A DNA stretch of 64,000 nt from Melitaea cinxia (GCF_905220565.1 NC_059421.1:5723501-5787500); one strand, 5' to 3'. Positions 31,336 through 42,524 are shown, counted from the first letter of the stretch. Numbers and translations are program-made. The notes: generated by a model from the sequence alone, not told the origin.

Positions 31336-31900
31336 TCACTTTAACTTCATTAGGTTCACCTTCAGCTTTGGCCCAGCGAACGAGACAGCACCATTCCTCT
31401 GGTATATAATATAGCATCTTGCGTTCACTACGCGCTCGATGATTGAATGCACACTATCCCCTTCATTTTGAGTATGACCCTTCTCCATGAAACAGTGAGT
31501 AATCGTGACTCCAAATTCTTTTACTGCAAGCAAGTATAGAGAAAAAACCTTCCTTCCGTTCCTGTTCTGACCCGGGCTATAGTCGGACCAAAATTTCTGC
31601 CTAGACTATATGCGTTTTCTTATATATATATTGATAAAGTCAACCTGAAACTTCATTTGCACAACGTTTTGCAATAGCTTCGTGGCACATAAAACATGTA
31701 GCTATTTTGTTAGACAAATTATAGAACGTAAAGTTTAAGGTAGACAATTTCATTTTGTAGTAAAACACGCTTATGTGGTGTTATCAAAACTTTTTCAAAA
31801 TCAAAAGTAGCTGCTAATAATTCTTCATTCGACTTAGCTTCATCTTTATGTACTGATTACTTTTCATTTGTAGGTAATTCTTTACTGTCGTATATGTGTG
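31336..31900 (-). pseudogene. Decayed transposon-derived ORF with QNRN and KGHTQNEGD motifs
   Basis: Three blocks can be read on the minus strand. About 31,900-31,750: acidic Phe-Glu-Lys-Val-Leu and TPHKRVL. About 31,750-31,650: a stretch with YNLSNKIATCF then CHEAIAKRCANEVSG and a stop. About 31,600-31,336: FWSDYSPGQNRNG, then the block EKGHTQNEGDSVHSIIERV. This order (…YNLxxxxATCFxWxE…RGANEI…SDxxxGQNRN…KGHTxNExDxxHSxIE) is one I know from many insect ORFs of apparent transposon origin, which I believe Pfam now groups as DUF7869; the name is from memory. Frames shift between blocks and stops interrupt, so the copy is dead. Function of the family is not established to my knowledge. Confidence 0.6.
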
Positions 31901-32335
31901 ACAAGTATCATAGAGATCTTTTTTTAGGCTTATGATAGCCAATATTAAAATTTGCGTTAAGTATATTCCTATTTATTTGCTTTGTCACTATATTTTTTTA
32001 GAATCAAATCATTCCGTGTATATGCTATACATTCGAGAAGCACTATCCACACCTTCTAAATATATAGTTTCTTTGAATTTTTGCTGACACAATATGATAC
32101 AATCAATGAAAACGATTTGACATCATCACACACACTTCTCGTCATCTCTTTATCTATAATTCAGTTCTTGTGCTAATATTTGCCACGTTGATCTACTAAA
32201 ACTGAAATTCGTTCCTCAAATTTTTTCCATTATGTAGTGAGATGATGCGCTTACCTGCAGATATTGTAGTTAAGAACATTACATACTATAACTTTTTATG
32301 GTCTGGATGGAAATAATAAAATTTTATGACCATAC
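31901..32335. other. Gene-free stretch
   Basis: May contain further, unreadable parts of the decayed element. Confidence 0.35.
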
Positions 32336-32550
32336 TTAGTAGTTATTGAGGTAAGGCAGGGCAAGAAATATCCTGCTCAAAATATGGAGCAGCCCGACTG
32401 GGGAAGTTCCTCGACCTTACAGGAGATCAAAGCTAAATAACGCTGCTTTCAAGCAGTTTTGTGTTCCTGTTAGTGAGTAGGTTGCAGACGTCTTTAAGCT
32501 ACGGTAATTGCTTACCACCAAGTGAGCCTTACGCTTGTTGGGTGATCTAG
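32336..32550 (+). repeat. Family D retroposon
   Basis: 'tgaggtaaggcagggcaaga', 'gaccttacaggagatc', 'ctgctttcaagcag' and 'ttaccaccaagtgagcctta' match the copy at 12,996; an internal deletion removes part of the middle. Confidence 0.7.
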
Positions 32551-32763
32551 TTATATATAAAAAAAATTGAGTTCACTCATCTTGAAAAGTTCTCGGTATT
32601 AGAAACTCAATAGGAAATAATAAAAAAAAACAGTTAAAATTAACTATTTTATATGTTTGGGTGTTATATTTGGTACTAAAGACATTTTAAGTCATCTGCA
32701 TAACCTCAAAGAACTTTAAATGTAATATATCCGACATTTAATTAATTAAAAAAAACGTTGAAA

Positions 32764-32945
32764 ACGTCGGATATGGTACTACCGTCATTGAATCCATTTG
32801 ATAAACCGATAAACAACGTCAGATGTGGTACTAATGACATTTAACTCATATTGAAAACCGATTAACAACGTCGGATATGGTCCTAACGACATTTAACTCC
32901 TTTCAAAAACCGGTTAACAAAGTTGGATGAGGTACATCCTACAAT
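32764..32945. repeat. Tandem array, 52-bp unit x about 3.5-4
   Basis: Units start at 32,764, 32,816, 32,868 and 32,920, exactly 52 bp apart, each with ACGTCGGATATGGTACTA (or a close variant) followed by 'acgacatttaactc' and 'aaaaccgattaaca'. Units differ by about 10-20 percent, so it is not recent. An inverted fragment of the same motif lies at 32,730 ('atatatccgacattta') and another at 33,385. Confidence 0.8.
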
Positions 32946-33660
32946 TTTAAATTACTTACTGTAAATGTCTCGTGTAATTTCTATTATCTATTATTAAATT
33001 TGCAAAAGTATTAAACTATGAACTTTATTGTTAGAAATCGTAAAAGTAATATAATAAGTAAAAATTAATACCTGTTTCTCACTAGGTTTTGCTTTGCTCA
33101 AAATGTTTTCATCGGCATTTTTACTTCTATTACTATGTTTTTGTTTACCACGTCCAGTAGCTAGTTTGATTAAACGTGCTTATCTACTAGACATTGTGAA
33201 CGGTGTTATAAAGTAAAGGATTAACAATAAAATGTCCTAAAAAAACAAGTGTCATAGCAACATCAGTTAGTCCCGCTAACATAGTCTGAAGTGGGAGATC
33301 GTGCGCACTCACCCGCTCCTGCGCACCGCTAACAACGTTGGTAGTTATCATCTGACATTGTTAGCGAGCTAGCCAGGTAATATCCGACATTTTTAAATTA
33401 AGTAATTCAAAAACTATGCATAAAATAAAAAATTTCTCTTCAGCTGATGATAGACTTGGTCATTTGGGAACGTTTTATGAAATAAACAAAAAAATGCAAT
33501 TTTGCAGTTCCGACTATGTTAATAGTCACTAGCGATTTGTTATATGGCTTAAATTAAATAGAAAAATAATAATAAAGAAGGTATGAAAATAAGTATTATA
33601 CTTACACGTTCACTATGAACAATTTTGATTATGCGTCACTTACCGCGATTATTAGAGTTT
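32946..33660. other. Gene-free stretch
   Basis: Contains inverted fragments of the 52-bp motif ('taacaacgttgg' near 33,330 and 'taatatccgacatttttaaa' near 33,380) but no gene. Confidence 0.4.
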
Positions 33661-33897
33661 AATTCTTAAAAATCGATTTTTTTATAAGGTATAAAAAAAT
33701 GGAGCATTGGATTAAAATCTACTGAGCGGATAAACTCGTTACGTGTTTGTAACGCCATCTATCGAAACTCTATTGCGTTCCGATGGATGGCGTTAATTGA
33801 TTCGTTTATTTACCATTTTATATGGTATTAATCTTTATCTTAGAATAGTAAACCTTTTTTGTCCCTATTTAGACAGTCGATCTGAAGGAGTAAACTC
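33661..33897 (+). repeat. Dispersed repeat family G
   Basis: 'cttaaaaatcgattttttta', 'aacgccatctatcgaaac' and 'gtccctatttagacagtcga' recur in reverse at 43,901-44,075. Confidence 0.65.
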
Positions 33898-34309
33898 ATT
33901 TTTTATTTTTTAAACTTCAGCATTTTTTCAGGCGCTATGATAGCGGGTGACTGCGGAGTTGGTAAAAACCTAAGTAGCTCCTTTAGTGAGTTTCTAAATA
34001 ATAGTCGCGCTAAGTCCTTTAAATTTAAAAAAAACGATTTGAATAGTTAGTACCTAGTACGACATGGTGTGACACATCCACCTTATACCTGTTAATTCGG
34101 GTAGCACCGGCGCCGCAGAGTCGCGCGACCAGTTCGCAAGATTACCGCTAACTTGTAAGTATAATTTAAACACTGCGTTGTGTGTAAAGTTTGCATACGT
34201 TACAAATTCTTAGCCAATCGACTGAAGTGCTTTTACTTGTTGCGAATTTTTTTTTGTGATCAGATCTCGATAAAATTTAAATGTCACCACATGATAAACA
34301 TATATTATA
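33898..34309. other. Gene-free stretch
   Basis: A more GC-rich patch at 34,095-34,135 ('caccggcgccgcagagtcgc') is notable, without further sign of a gene. Confidence 0.4.
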
Positions 34310-34365
34310 TATTTATAAATACGGTCGAATTGAGTAACCTCCTCCTTTTTTGAAATCGGTTAATA
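34310..34365 (-). repeat. Family C end fragment
   Basis: 'cggtcgaattgagtaacctcctccttttttgaaatcggttaa' without the rest of the element (fragment shown in outline only). Confidence 0.55.
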
Positions 34366-34835
34366 AATAAATAGGACTGCTTTGAAAGGCTGTACGTAGG
34401 TGTAATATGGTAATTAGTCTCTGACCAAAATAAGTTTTTTGACTTAAACCGAAATTCCCAAATTACGTCCTTGTTCTCAGTTGCGGCCGATACCGAAAGC
34501 GAAACACACACGGACAGTATAACAGTGTGTACAACATTCGTTTTGATATAACAGAGTTACTGTTTACATTATTCTTAAAGTAAAGCCAAACGATGCACGA
34601 CATTCCACAACAATATTCCCATTTTTGGTAGAAACTACAACTAGAATATTTGGCCGAAACTTGTCGAAACCGAAATTTCGGCTCCGATCCTCAAAATTGA
34701 TTATCACACTTCTATAAATTAATTAATTGAAAAGAACAAATATTTCGTTGTTTTGATATTTTAATGTGTATTTAATTAATTTGTTGTCATAGTGTTATTA
34801 AAATTAGTAATACGAACGTACTAAAATATAATTGT

Positions 34836-35433
34836 GTTTGCTCGCAAACGAAAAAAAAAACCGACTTCAATTACATCGACGAGTAATCGACAACGTAGAA
34901 CGACGAAAAAATAGTCAAGTAACTACGCGTTATCAAAGATTACTCAAAAAGTAGTTATCAGATCTCAATAAAATTTATATGTGACCACATGACAAACATC
35001 AGCTTTCGATTAAATTAAAAATTATTAAAATCAGTACACCCAGTAAAAAGTTATTGTGGATTTTCAAGAGTTTCCCTCGATTTCTCTGGGATCCCATCAT
35101 CAGATCCTGGTTTTCTTATCATGGTACTAAACTAGGGATATCTTCTTTCCAACAAAAAAAAAATTATCAAAATCAGTACATCCAGTAGAAAGTTATGCGG
35201 TATAATACAACGTAGGTCGACGAAAAAAGCGTTAAGTAAAAACGCATTATGAGATATAACTCGAAAAGTAGTTGTTAGATCTCAAATAAATTTAAATGGG
35301 ACCAATTGACACACACCACCTTTCGATTAAAAAAATTTTTGTCGTAATCGGTCCACACGGTCAAAAGTTCTGATGTAACAACATAAAAAAAATACAGTCG
35401 AATTTAGAACCTCCTCCTTTTTTGGAAGGCGGT
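34836..35433 (-). repeat. Family C element, near full length (about 600 bp)
   Basis: Starts with the 'tgtttgctcgcaaacgaaaa' end and finishes with 'aacctcctccttttttggaa' and 'ggcggttaaaaa'. Internally the sentence about 'gatctcaataaaatttat' and '..aaatcagtacacccagta' occurs twice in diverged form, suggesting the element itself arose by an internal duplication. Counterpart at 61,229-61,836 lies in the opposite orientation. Confidence 0.8.
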
Positions 35434-35464
35434 TAAAAAGGTGCTGACTGATATATTCCTATGT

Positions 35465-35840
35465 ATAGACTTAATTAAGGAGTTCTTTGGCATTTTTTAT
35501 TCGTTTAAGTGCCTTATATATACTTTGATATGTCACAAATGCCTATGTTAAAAAAAAGTGTGCGCGTACAAAGGACACAACATGTCAGAAATGAAACTTC
35601 TTTGGCAAACGTCTCGTTTATATTTATATAAATCTAAAGCTATAGATTTTCGTTACAGCGCCATCTAGGCAGTTTGCAATGCAATAGTATCGATATTAAT
35701 GTAACAACCTTAGTAGTTTCTATAGTACGCGCTAGGTGGCTCTACCTACCAAAAACAACATTAAGCGTTGTTCGATAAAACGTAGTCGTTTCATCCGTAA
35801 AAAAATTACCCTCACGCGCCTAAAGAAGGTTCCCTTTAAA
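35465..35840 (-). repeat. Dispersed repeat family F, longer copy
   Basis: Shares 'tgcgcgtacaaagga', 'ctcgtttatatttatataaa','ctaaagctatagattt' and 'tttcatccgtaaaaaaatta' with 29,330-29,530 but contains about 130 bp more in the middle ('cgccatctaggcagtt'). Confidence 0.6.
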
Positions 35841-36520
35841 AACTAGAATTTTTGGCCGAAAGTGGCAGAAACCAAAACTGAAACAGAAATTTCGGTCGGT
35901 CCTTAATGTTAATAATTTATATTTTTTGTACTATTGACAAATTATATCTAAGAATTTTTTATTTGTAACGACGTGGGTATTTTTCTTGTCATGTTTTATT
36001 TATGCTTTTTTTCCCTTCACATTTTTTACTAGAAAAAGAAATTACTAATATTCTTTATTCATTTATGAATACAAAAAAAAATAGTTATGAGTATATACAA
36101 CAGAGATGAAACACTGACATTTACCTTTATGCTATTAATTGATCCATACTTTTTTTAATTCAAAATAGTTGCAAATTTAGAACTGTTACAAATTCGCCAA
36201 GCTGTCAACATAATTTGAAGCGATAGTAGCGTAGTAGTAGTAGTAATTTTATATAAACTTACTTTTTTAAAAAGAACTTATTGTGAACTAAAAAAAAAAC
36301 AATATATTAATATGAATCATGATCGTGTGATAGTAATGTCACATATATAACATACAAATGTTAAAATAAAGCTCTTATATTTCAGGTTTTATTAGATTCT
36401 AGTAACATTTGAGTATCCCTTTTGCAGTTATTTCTTTCATAAATGTACTCTCTCAAATGAACTAACATCATTGTTAGCTGATTTAGAACTGACGAAAGAT
36501 TTGTAAGAACTGACGAAAAA
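35841..36520. other. Gene-free stretch
   Basis: AT-rich; a short (GTA)n tract near 36,226. Confidence 0.45.
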
Positions 36521-36740
36521 ATAAATAATAATAATAAATAATTAAACACACACTCAACGGCCCCCAGGAGGATTTGCTCCTATGTTGGGGCTCCGGAAAC
36601 ACACACAAGACACAAGCACACACGCCCAGACCCAGACAAACATCTATATGGCCAATACAAATGTCTATCGTGAGCGGGGATCGAGCCCGCGACCGCCAGC
36701 GCAACAACCAGTGCTGTAACCGCTACGCTAGCGCATCGTC
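36521..36740 (-). repeat. tRNA-derived SINE, complete copy
   Basis: Antisense of the element at 12,505, with ATT-rich tail at 36,521-36,545 and tRNA head ending at 'gctagcgcatcg'. B box present as GGCTCGATCCC, one base off consensus. Confidence 0.8.
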
Positions 36741-37095
36741 AAAAATTTCAACGGTTATGTAATAATTCCAATAAAAAAGTATTTGTGATCGAAAATGTTC
36801 ATTTCCGCCATTTCATAGTTTCACTCAAGTTAAAAACAAACTTTCTTCATTTCGTCGGACTTTAGACGTTGTCGAATAGTTCGTAAAAGGAGTTCTTACT
36901 TCAACAAGTTAAAAAAACCAGTCGAGTGATCGGAAGGCATTTACAATTGCAAATTATACTAGTTTACAGTTCAAGCTCTCGAATTCTTTTATTAAAAACT
37001 TCTATTTGATTTTAGGTTTTTAATTGTTTTAATTTTAAATATTGCAAATTGGAACTGTGAAAAACAAATGTATATAATGCCGCATTTATATTTAG
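36741..37095. other. Gene-free stretch
   Basis: No supported feature. Confidence 0.4.
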
Positions 37096-37260
37096 AACTA
37101 GCTGACCCGACAGACGTTGTTCTGTCTTGACCGTCTAACGCGTAAAGTTGAAGTAATTATTGTATCTTTTTTTCTCAATTTTTTGGGCAATTTTCTAAAT
37201 TATAATTTAGGTTTTTTATATGCCCAACGTTTCGGATACTTTACAGCAACTAAGGTCACG
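37096..37260 (-). repeat. Helitron-like 3' end fragment
   Basis: 'aactagctgacccgacagac' gives CTAG-T on the minus strand; 'cccaacgtttcggatactttacagcaac' inside also recurs near 55,208-55,245. Confidence 0.5.
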
Positions 37261-37299
37261 GGAGGACAATTTTCTTATTTATTTTAGTTTTATTTATTA

Positions 37300-37405
37300 A
37301 ACTTTATTGCACTCACAAAAAAGAAGATACATTTTAGAAAGATTAGATACAAAAACAAATAATGTATGCAAAGGCGGCCTTATCGCTTATAGCGATCTCT
37401 TCCAG
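37300..37405. repeat. LINE-tail-like remnant
   Basis: 'tttattgcactcacaaaaaa' and 'aaaggcggccttatcgctta..cgatctcttccaggcaacc' are typical of 3' ends of lepidopteran non-LTR elements; compare 59,745. Confidence 0.4.
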
Positions 37406-37479
37406 GCAACCTTTAATAAAAGTAAATTTAGCCAAATTTATTTAGCCATTCATTTTTTGCTACATTAAAGCTAGTTTTT

Positions 37480-37575
37480 TTTTTTTCAGCTACTAGGGTC
37501 GCATACAAGCGTACGCTACGCCTGATGGTAAGCGGATATTGTACCTTATGGACGCCTGCAACACCAAGAACATTA
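37480..37575 (-). repeat. Family D fragment
   Basis: 'gcgtacgctacgcctgatgg' and 'tggacgcctgcaacacc' match the distal end of family D, antisense. Confidence 0.55.
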
Positions 37576-37857
37576 TATTATATTGATATTTGAAATCTTA
37601 ATCCAGATATTTCCTTTTGTTCCCAATCTCAGTTAAAAAGTTTAAAGTTACTCTATCTGATCCCTATACCCTTACAATTCACACGTATTTTTATAAGACT
37701 CTTGTTATCCATAGCCTGTCTGTGCTATGTATAAAATTTATTATGTACTGTTAGTTTACATAAAAAATATATAAAAATTTATTGGAATGAAATAAAAGTT
37801 AATATTATTTTTCTCTTATTTCTTTACTTTTTTAGCAATTTTATTCATTACTTAGCA

Positions 37858-38099
37858 CGACTGGGGTAGTACCTCGACCTTACAGAAGATCACAGCAAAA
37901 TAATACTGTTTTCAAGCAGTATTGTGTTCCTGTTGGTGAGTAAGGTGACCAGAGCTCCTGGGGGATTGGGGATTGGGTCGGCAACGCGCTTGCGATGCTT
38001 CTGGTATTGCAGGCGTCTATAAGCTACGGTAATCGCTTACCATCAGGTGAGCCGTACGCTTGTTTGCCAACCTAGTGATATAAAAAAAAAAAAAAAAAA
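37858..38099 (+). repeat. Family D retroposon with poly(A) tail
   Basis: Ends 'tttgccaacctagtgatat' and then 18 A. The poly(A) shows target-primed reverse transcription, most likely using a LINE's enzyme. Confidence 0.75.
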
Positions 38100-38329
38100 C
38101 GACGAAGATCTGTGAAAAATACTCTAACACAAATGACCTTAAAGTATGAGTTTACAATATCGCAGATTAGAAAAAAACCTCTTTGTATGATTTCTACAAT
38201 ATTTAGAGTATATCTGTCCTTATAGATGTACCGAGGTATTCATAATTTTTACACTGGCAAAAATTTTTATGCTGCCGTAAGTCATAACGTAATGTTTTAT
38301 AGCTAATAAGTCTAAAACAACATTTTTAA

Positions 38330-38500
38330 AGTAAAACTTCTTTACGCACGCTTGACTTGCTGAGTAAGCTGGTGAATGCGTGACGAGAGCGTTACGAAAA
38401 GTGTGATCGGGCGAAGCAAACAGCAGTTGAGAGGGAGATATAAATTAGATGGAGCTAAAGAAGTCTGATTTTAGTCGTATGATCTAAAGTACACTCGTTT
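38330..38500 (+). repeat. Dispersed repeat family H
   Basis: 'cttctttacgcacgcttgac', 'gaatgcgtgacgagagcgtt' and 'ctaaagtacactcgtttttt' return in reverse at 45,015-45,265. Confidence 0.65.
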
Positions 38501-38990
38501 TTTTTTTACATTTTTGTTTAGAATGCAAAAAAGGTATTTTTACAAAATAAATATCAGCTTAGTAAACAATAAATCACTGCAATCTTTTAGAACTGAAGAA
38601 AAAATTTCGGATTTTAACAATTTAATACTTAAAGAAGAATTATAAGAAAACATACGTAAAGCAAATAGCAACATTGTAATAATAAAATAACAATATATGG
38701 GTATATTATTGAAAATCAGTTAAATCCACTAAACCTTAAATTTATAAATTTTTCAATATATCTAATAAATTTTTCCGTAAGCGACTGAATTTACGACACG
38801 AGTAGTATACTTTATATGAACGTATAACATTTTTATAGACTTCGAAGTCCTATAAATTTTTCTATTAAAGTGCAAATTGAATTCAAGCTAAAAATCATTT
38901 TAAAATGATCCAGACTTATTATTTTATTTATTTTGATATGGTAACTCATTTTTAATTTCTACGAAGTACAAAGAATTTTTGGGTATGCGT
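38501..38990. other. Gene-free stretch
   Basis: AT-rich; no supported feature. Confidence 0.45.
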
Positions 38991-38992
38991 AA

Positions 38993-39012
38993 GGGGTTAG
39001 GTTAGGTTAGGT
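38993..39012 (+). repeat. Three TTAGG-type units
   Basis: GGTTAGGTTAGGTTAGG, the insect telomere unit, directly beside the LINE remnant. Too short to prove telomeric origin. Confidence 0.6.
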
Positions 39013-39029
39013 GTTTGTTTTTTATTATG

Positions 39030-39420
39030 TTATACTTACTCTTGACTCCAGTCTAGCTCTAGAGCACAGCTGTTGAGCAAGCCTGTTCACTCACGCTTTA
39101 AACATGTTCGGGTTGTATGAACTCGGAAATACAGACGGCGGCAGGGAATTCCATTCCTTGGCTGTACTCATTAAAAAAGATGATTCGAAGCACTTTGTAC
39201 ATATGAAGGGTATATCAATCAGGTAGGGATGAAAGCCTGCGATACGTCTGAAAGTCCGATGGAAGAAAGAAGTATGAGCTCGTGCAGCTCCAGGGCACAC
39301 TCCCTAAAGTACAATCTGTAAAAGACCGTTAGACTGGCATCTTTTCTTCGGTGAGCCAGAGGACCAATGAGCCGCTGAATTTTATACGGGTGTGAATTCA
39401 ATAAATCTTGTTTCAATTCG
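39030..39420 (-). pseudogene. Non-LTR retrotransposon ORF2 C-terminus, frameshifted
   Basis: Two overlapping minus-strand frames give the usual C-terminal segment of LINE reverse transcriptases of the jockey/CR1 type: first SHPYKIQRLIGPLAHRRKDA, then 'LTVFYRLYFRECALEL' (about 39,400-39,260), and in a second frame 'HTSFFHRTFRR', 'FLMSTAKEWNSLPPSVFPSS' and 'NPNMFKA' (about 39,290-39,095). The RR-D-…FYRxYF…EL…SRxHPY…F…WNSLPxSVFP pattern is diagnostic of this family's tail. A frameshift near 39,260-39,290 splits it. Only the last 110 residues remain. Confidence 0.7.
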
Positions 39421-40169
39421 TAAAATCTAAATTATTTGAAAATAAGCATACCCTATACTGCATCATAAACATACCTATACACTGTACGACTTAATTATAA
39501 CGTTACTAATAACCCACTCTACTAAAAAAGTATTCGTGTTGATTTGCGCTCATAAAATTACTGCTAGTGTTCAATGTCTGTCAATTAGACGAGAAATATA
39601 TTTTTTCAGCTACTACTTCTAATGATATCTATAATTAATACCGTTTTTTATTTGAAATAACCAAAGCACATATAAACTCAATACCATATACTGTGTAATT
39701 TGTCTCTAACTATGAGTAAATAATAATTAATTTTATGAGAAACCATTAAAGAGATTTCCAATTACAAATGTGTAATCATAAAACAATCTATGGTAATACA
39801 ATACAATATATGTATTTTATTTGTTGGTTTATATACTTATGTATTTTATGCGTGTCATCATGTCAGTATTTATTAGATAATTGTAAAAAAAATCAGGGAA
39901 ATGGAAAGCTGTATACACGCACTAACTCACACGAGTAGCAAAATAACAAAAAACTATCTGTATAAGATACGTCCATATATATTATAACCTAGATCCAGAG
40001 CCCGAGTTCTGGTCCTCGTGGGCTTTTGGGCTGTCACAAGTTTCTTAAACACTTCTTTCTTCGTGACATTTAAAAAATCGTCTGTGCTTATATATATGAT
40101 CATTAAATTGAAAGAAAAAAAGACGATTAGAAAGTGCTTTTGAAGCCTATTTGAATAAAGTTATATTTG
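39421..40169. other. Gene-free stretch
   Basis: AT-rich; no supported feature. Confidence 0.45.
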
Positions 40170-40475
40170 ATTTTTAACCGACTTCAAAAAAGGAGGAGAT
40201 TACTCAATTCGACGGAATATATATTTTAATGTATGTTCGGGGATAACTTCGTCGCTTATGAACCGATTTTGATCATTCTTTTTTTGTTGGAAAGGAGAGA
40301 TCCCAAGGGTAGTATCATAATAAGGAAACTAGGATGGTGAAATCCCAGAGACATCGAGAGAAACCCTCGAAAATCGTAGTAACGATTAGTGCGCTTGTTA
40401 ATTTTTTTCATGAACTTGTCTATGTAATTGAAGTCAGTTTTTTTTTTCGTTTGCGAGCAAACACAATTATGATAC
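40170..40475 (+). repeat. Family C element, shortened
   Basis: Both ends are present (AACCGACTTCAAAAAAGGAGGAG and 'ttgaagtcagttttttttttcgtttgcgagcaaacacaatta' in outline) with the middle deleted. Confidence 0.75.
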
Positions 40476-41189
40476 ATAATTTCATCCAAATCATACCTAT
40501 AGCATAGAAGAAGTGTGTAAAATTATAGTAGTTAAAATCGAGCTAACTTGAATTAATCACAAAACAAAATTCCAGTGATTCATTAAACGATAACATTTCT
40601 TGTTATTCATATTTTGTTTATATTTACTATCGCCGGTCGAATGTAAATAATATTGACAATTCAAACAAATAGTTTACAACTAAGCAACAAAAGCTTAATC
40701 CAAATTAAACCTTACTACCATATAAATAAAATGTTCGCAAATACTGCTGCAAATCGTTGTTCATTGTACAGAGTTCGGAGTATTTAAATGATATGTTCAT
40801 TACGATGTCAGTCATTAGGGAGTTTTATTGGAGTGATAAAGTGGGCAGTAGTAACATTTAATTAATTTAATATATAAAATACACTAATTGGTTGGTAGAA
40901 AAGTTTTTGCTTAAGTGTTTTTAAGTTTGGAAGGTTGGTAATTCCTATTTTCTTGAGAGAATAATACTTGGAGTGGTTAATTCTTTTTAAGTAGGTTTAT
41001 AAAAGTTTGATATAACATTTTTGTTATTTTATGTTAATGCCTACCATAATAAAGTTTTTTTAAAATTTTAATGCTAAAAGTATTAAATCTGTCAGACTTT
41101 TAAAGATTGCTTTTGATATTTTTAAACATTATGGATTTTAAATTATATTCACATTAGTAAAACGCAATTGTGGTTAATTTTATCATTAC
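40476..41189. other. Gene-free stretch
   Basis: AT-rich region upstream of the propeller gene. Any 5' untranslated exon or promoter of that gene would be here, but I cannot place it. Confidence 0.4.
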
Positions 41190-41530
41190 ATAGTATAAAG
41201 CAAAATCGCTTCACGCTGTCTGTATGCTTAGATCTTTAAAACTACGCAACGGATTTTGATGCGGTTTTCTTTAGTAAATAGAATGATTCCAGAGGAAAGT
41301 TTATATGTATAATACATACATAATATATTAGATACCAACGGTCACCAACCCGCCTACCTAGCGTGGTGACTATGGGCAAAACACATGAGTTCACGCCAAT
41401 TTCAGCTCGAACTTGTGGAGGCCTATGTCCAGTAGTAGACTACGATAGGCTGATGTGATGAATATAGTAGAGGAACACTGATAGTGTCTGCAACCACGCG
41501 AAGCCGGGGTGGGTCGCTAATAATTTAATA
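41190..41530 (+). repeat. Helitron-like family E, split by a family B insertion
   Basis: 'cttcacgctgtctgtatgct' and 'gaaagtttatatgtataata' match 18,690-18,900; the match resumes after 41,458 with 'tagtagaggaacactgatag'. A family B segment (41,339-41,458) lies between. Confidence 0.6.
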
Positions 41531-41627
41531 AAAACCCATTGACGAAATAGGTAGATTATCCAGAAATATATTTTTAGAAAAAAATAAATAAAGTTTGTTA
41601 AAATTAACAATGAATTCTTAATTTCAG

Positions 41628-42524
41628 ATGAGGAATATGATCATAATATTGCTGGCTTTAACCGCAAAAGTTCTGTCAACACCTGTCATGACTCGACAGG
41701 ATTTATTCAGACAGGCACATAGAGAACAATTTTGTACCAATCTAATAAACTTCAATAACTTCTATTACTCGGTGGACGAACCGAAAAATATAACAGGGAT
41801 ACCAGCAGACATGAGCGTACATTGGAAAACGGGAAAAGTATTCTATACGCTAATAAGCGACGAAATGAAAATGAGCCTACAAGTCCTACATCCCAGTGGT
41901 GAAGCCGAAACAATAAAAGTTGCTGGTTTAGGTCAATCAACCGCAGTTGATAACCTCAACGATATTGTATACCTAGCGACTGATAACGGTATTTACAAAT
42001 ACAAAGATGACGGTTCCATCGAATTATATACAGCATTGGGTGAAGATGTGATGTATATAACAGTATCGAGTGATGGTGCAACCATGTACATAGCGACTTG
42101 GCCGCAAAATCGCGTCCACAAAATAACTAACGATGGTCAGAAACAGGAAACGTTTCCAGCCATACCCAACGGTCATGGTTTGACGATTGATCCAAGAAAT
42201 AACATATTTTTCGCCGCAACAAAAACATCTTATATTTTGAAAAATGGTCACAATGTTCCCATTAAAATAAAGGGATTACCGAGTGAAAGGATGTCTGGTG
42301 TTTTTGTGAGTCGATCTGATGAAATATTTGCAATGGACGAGAATAGTAACTTATACAGTATTGATGCTGAAAACGCTAGCGCTAAGCATTTAGGTAATTT
42401 CAACGTTTCTGGTGTCAACACCTTCGCATTGGATTCGGCTGATAATGTTCTCATTGGTGTGAAAAATGCTATCATGAAGTTCGTGGCGTATGAAAAAAAT
42501 CCTTGCAGTGATTATCCAAAGTAA
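41628..42524 (+). CDS. Secreted beta-propeller, ommochrome-binding-protein-like
   Basis: 298 residues in one uninterrupted exon. The start ATG follows directly on an acceptor (CTTAATTTCAG), so a 5' untranslated exon probably lies upstream. Residues 1-18 form a signal peptide (MRNMIIILLALTAKVLS), predicting secretion, probably into haemolymph. The body reads as repeated propeller blades, e.g. 'VHWKTGKVFYTL', 'AVDNLNDIVYLATDNGIYKY', 'VSSDGATMYIATW', 'LTIDPRNNIFFAA', 'FALDSADNVLIGV', each a strand pair with conserved Asp/Asn turns. Length and blade wording resemble lepidopteran ommochrome-binding proteins, first known from Manduca haemolymph where they carry ommatin pigment. Three N-glycosylation sequons are visible (NIT, NAS, NVS). 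Cys is scarce (one near the N-terminus, one near the C-terminus). A more general SMP-30/NHL-type secreted propeller cannot be excluded. Confidence 0.75.
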   Translation: MRNMIIILLALTAKVLSTPVMTRQDLFRQAHREQFCTNLINFNNFYYSVDEPKNITGIPADMSVHWKTGKVFYTLISDEMKMSLQVLHPSGEAETIKVAGLGQSTAVDNLNDIVYLATDNGIYKYKDDGSIELYTALGEDVMYITVSSDGATMYIATWPQNRVHKITNDGQKQETFPAIPNGHGLTIDPRNNIFFAATKTSYILKNGHNVPIKIKGLPSERMSGVFVSRSDEIFAMDENSNLYSIDAENASAKHLGNFNVSGVNTFALDSADNVLIGVKNAIMKFVAYEKNPCSDYPK

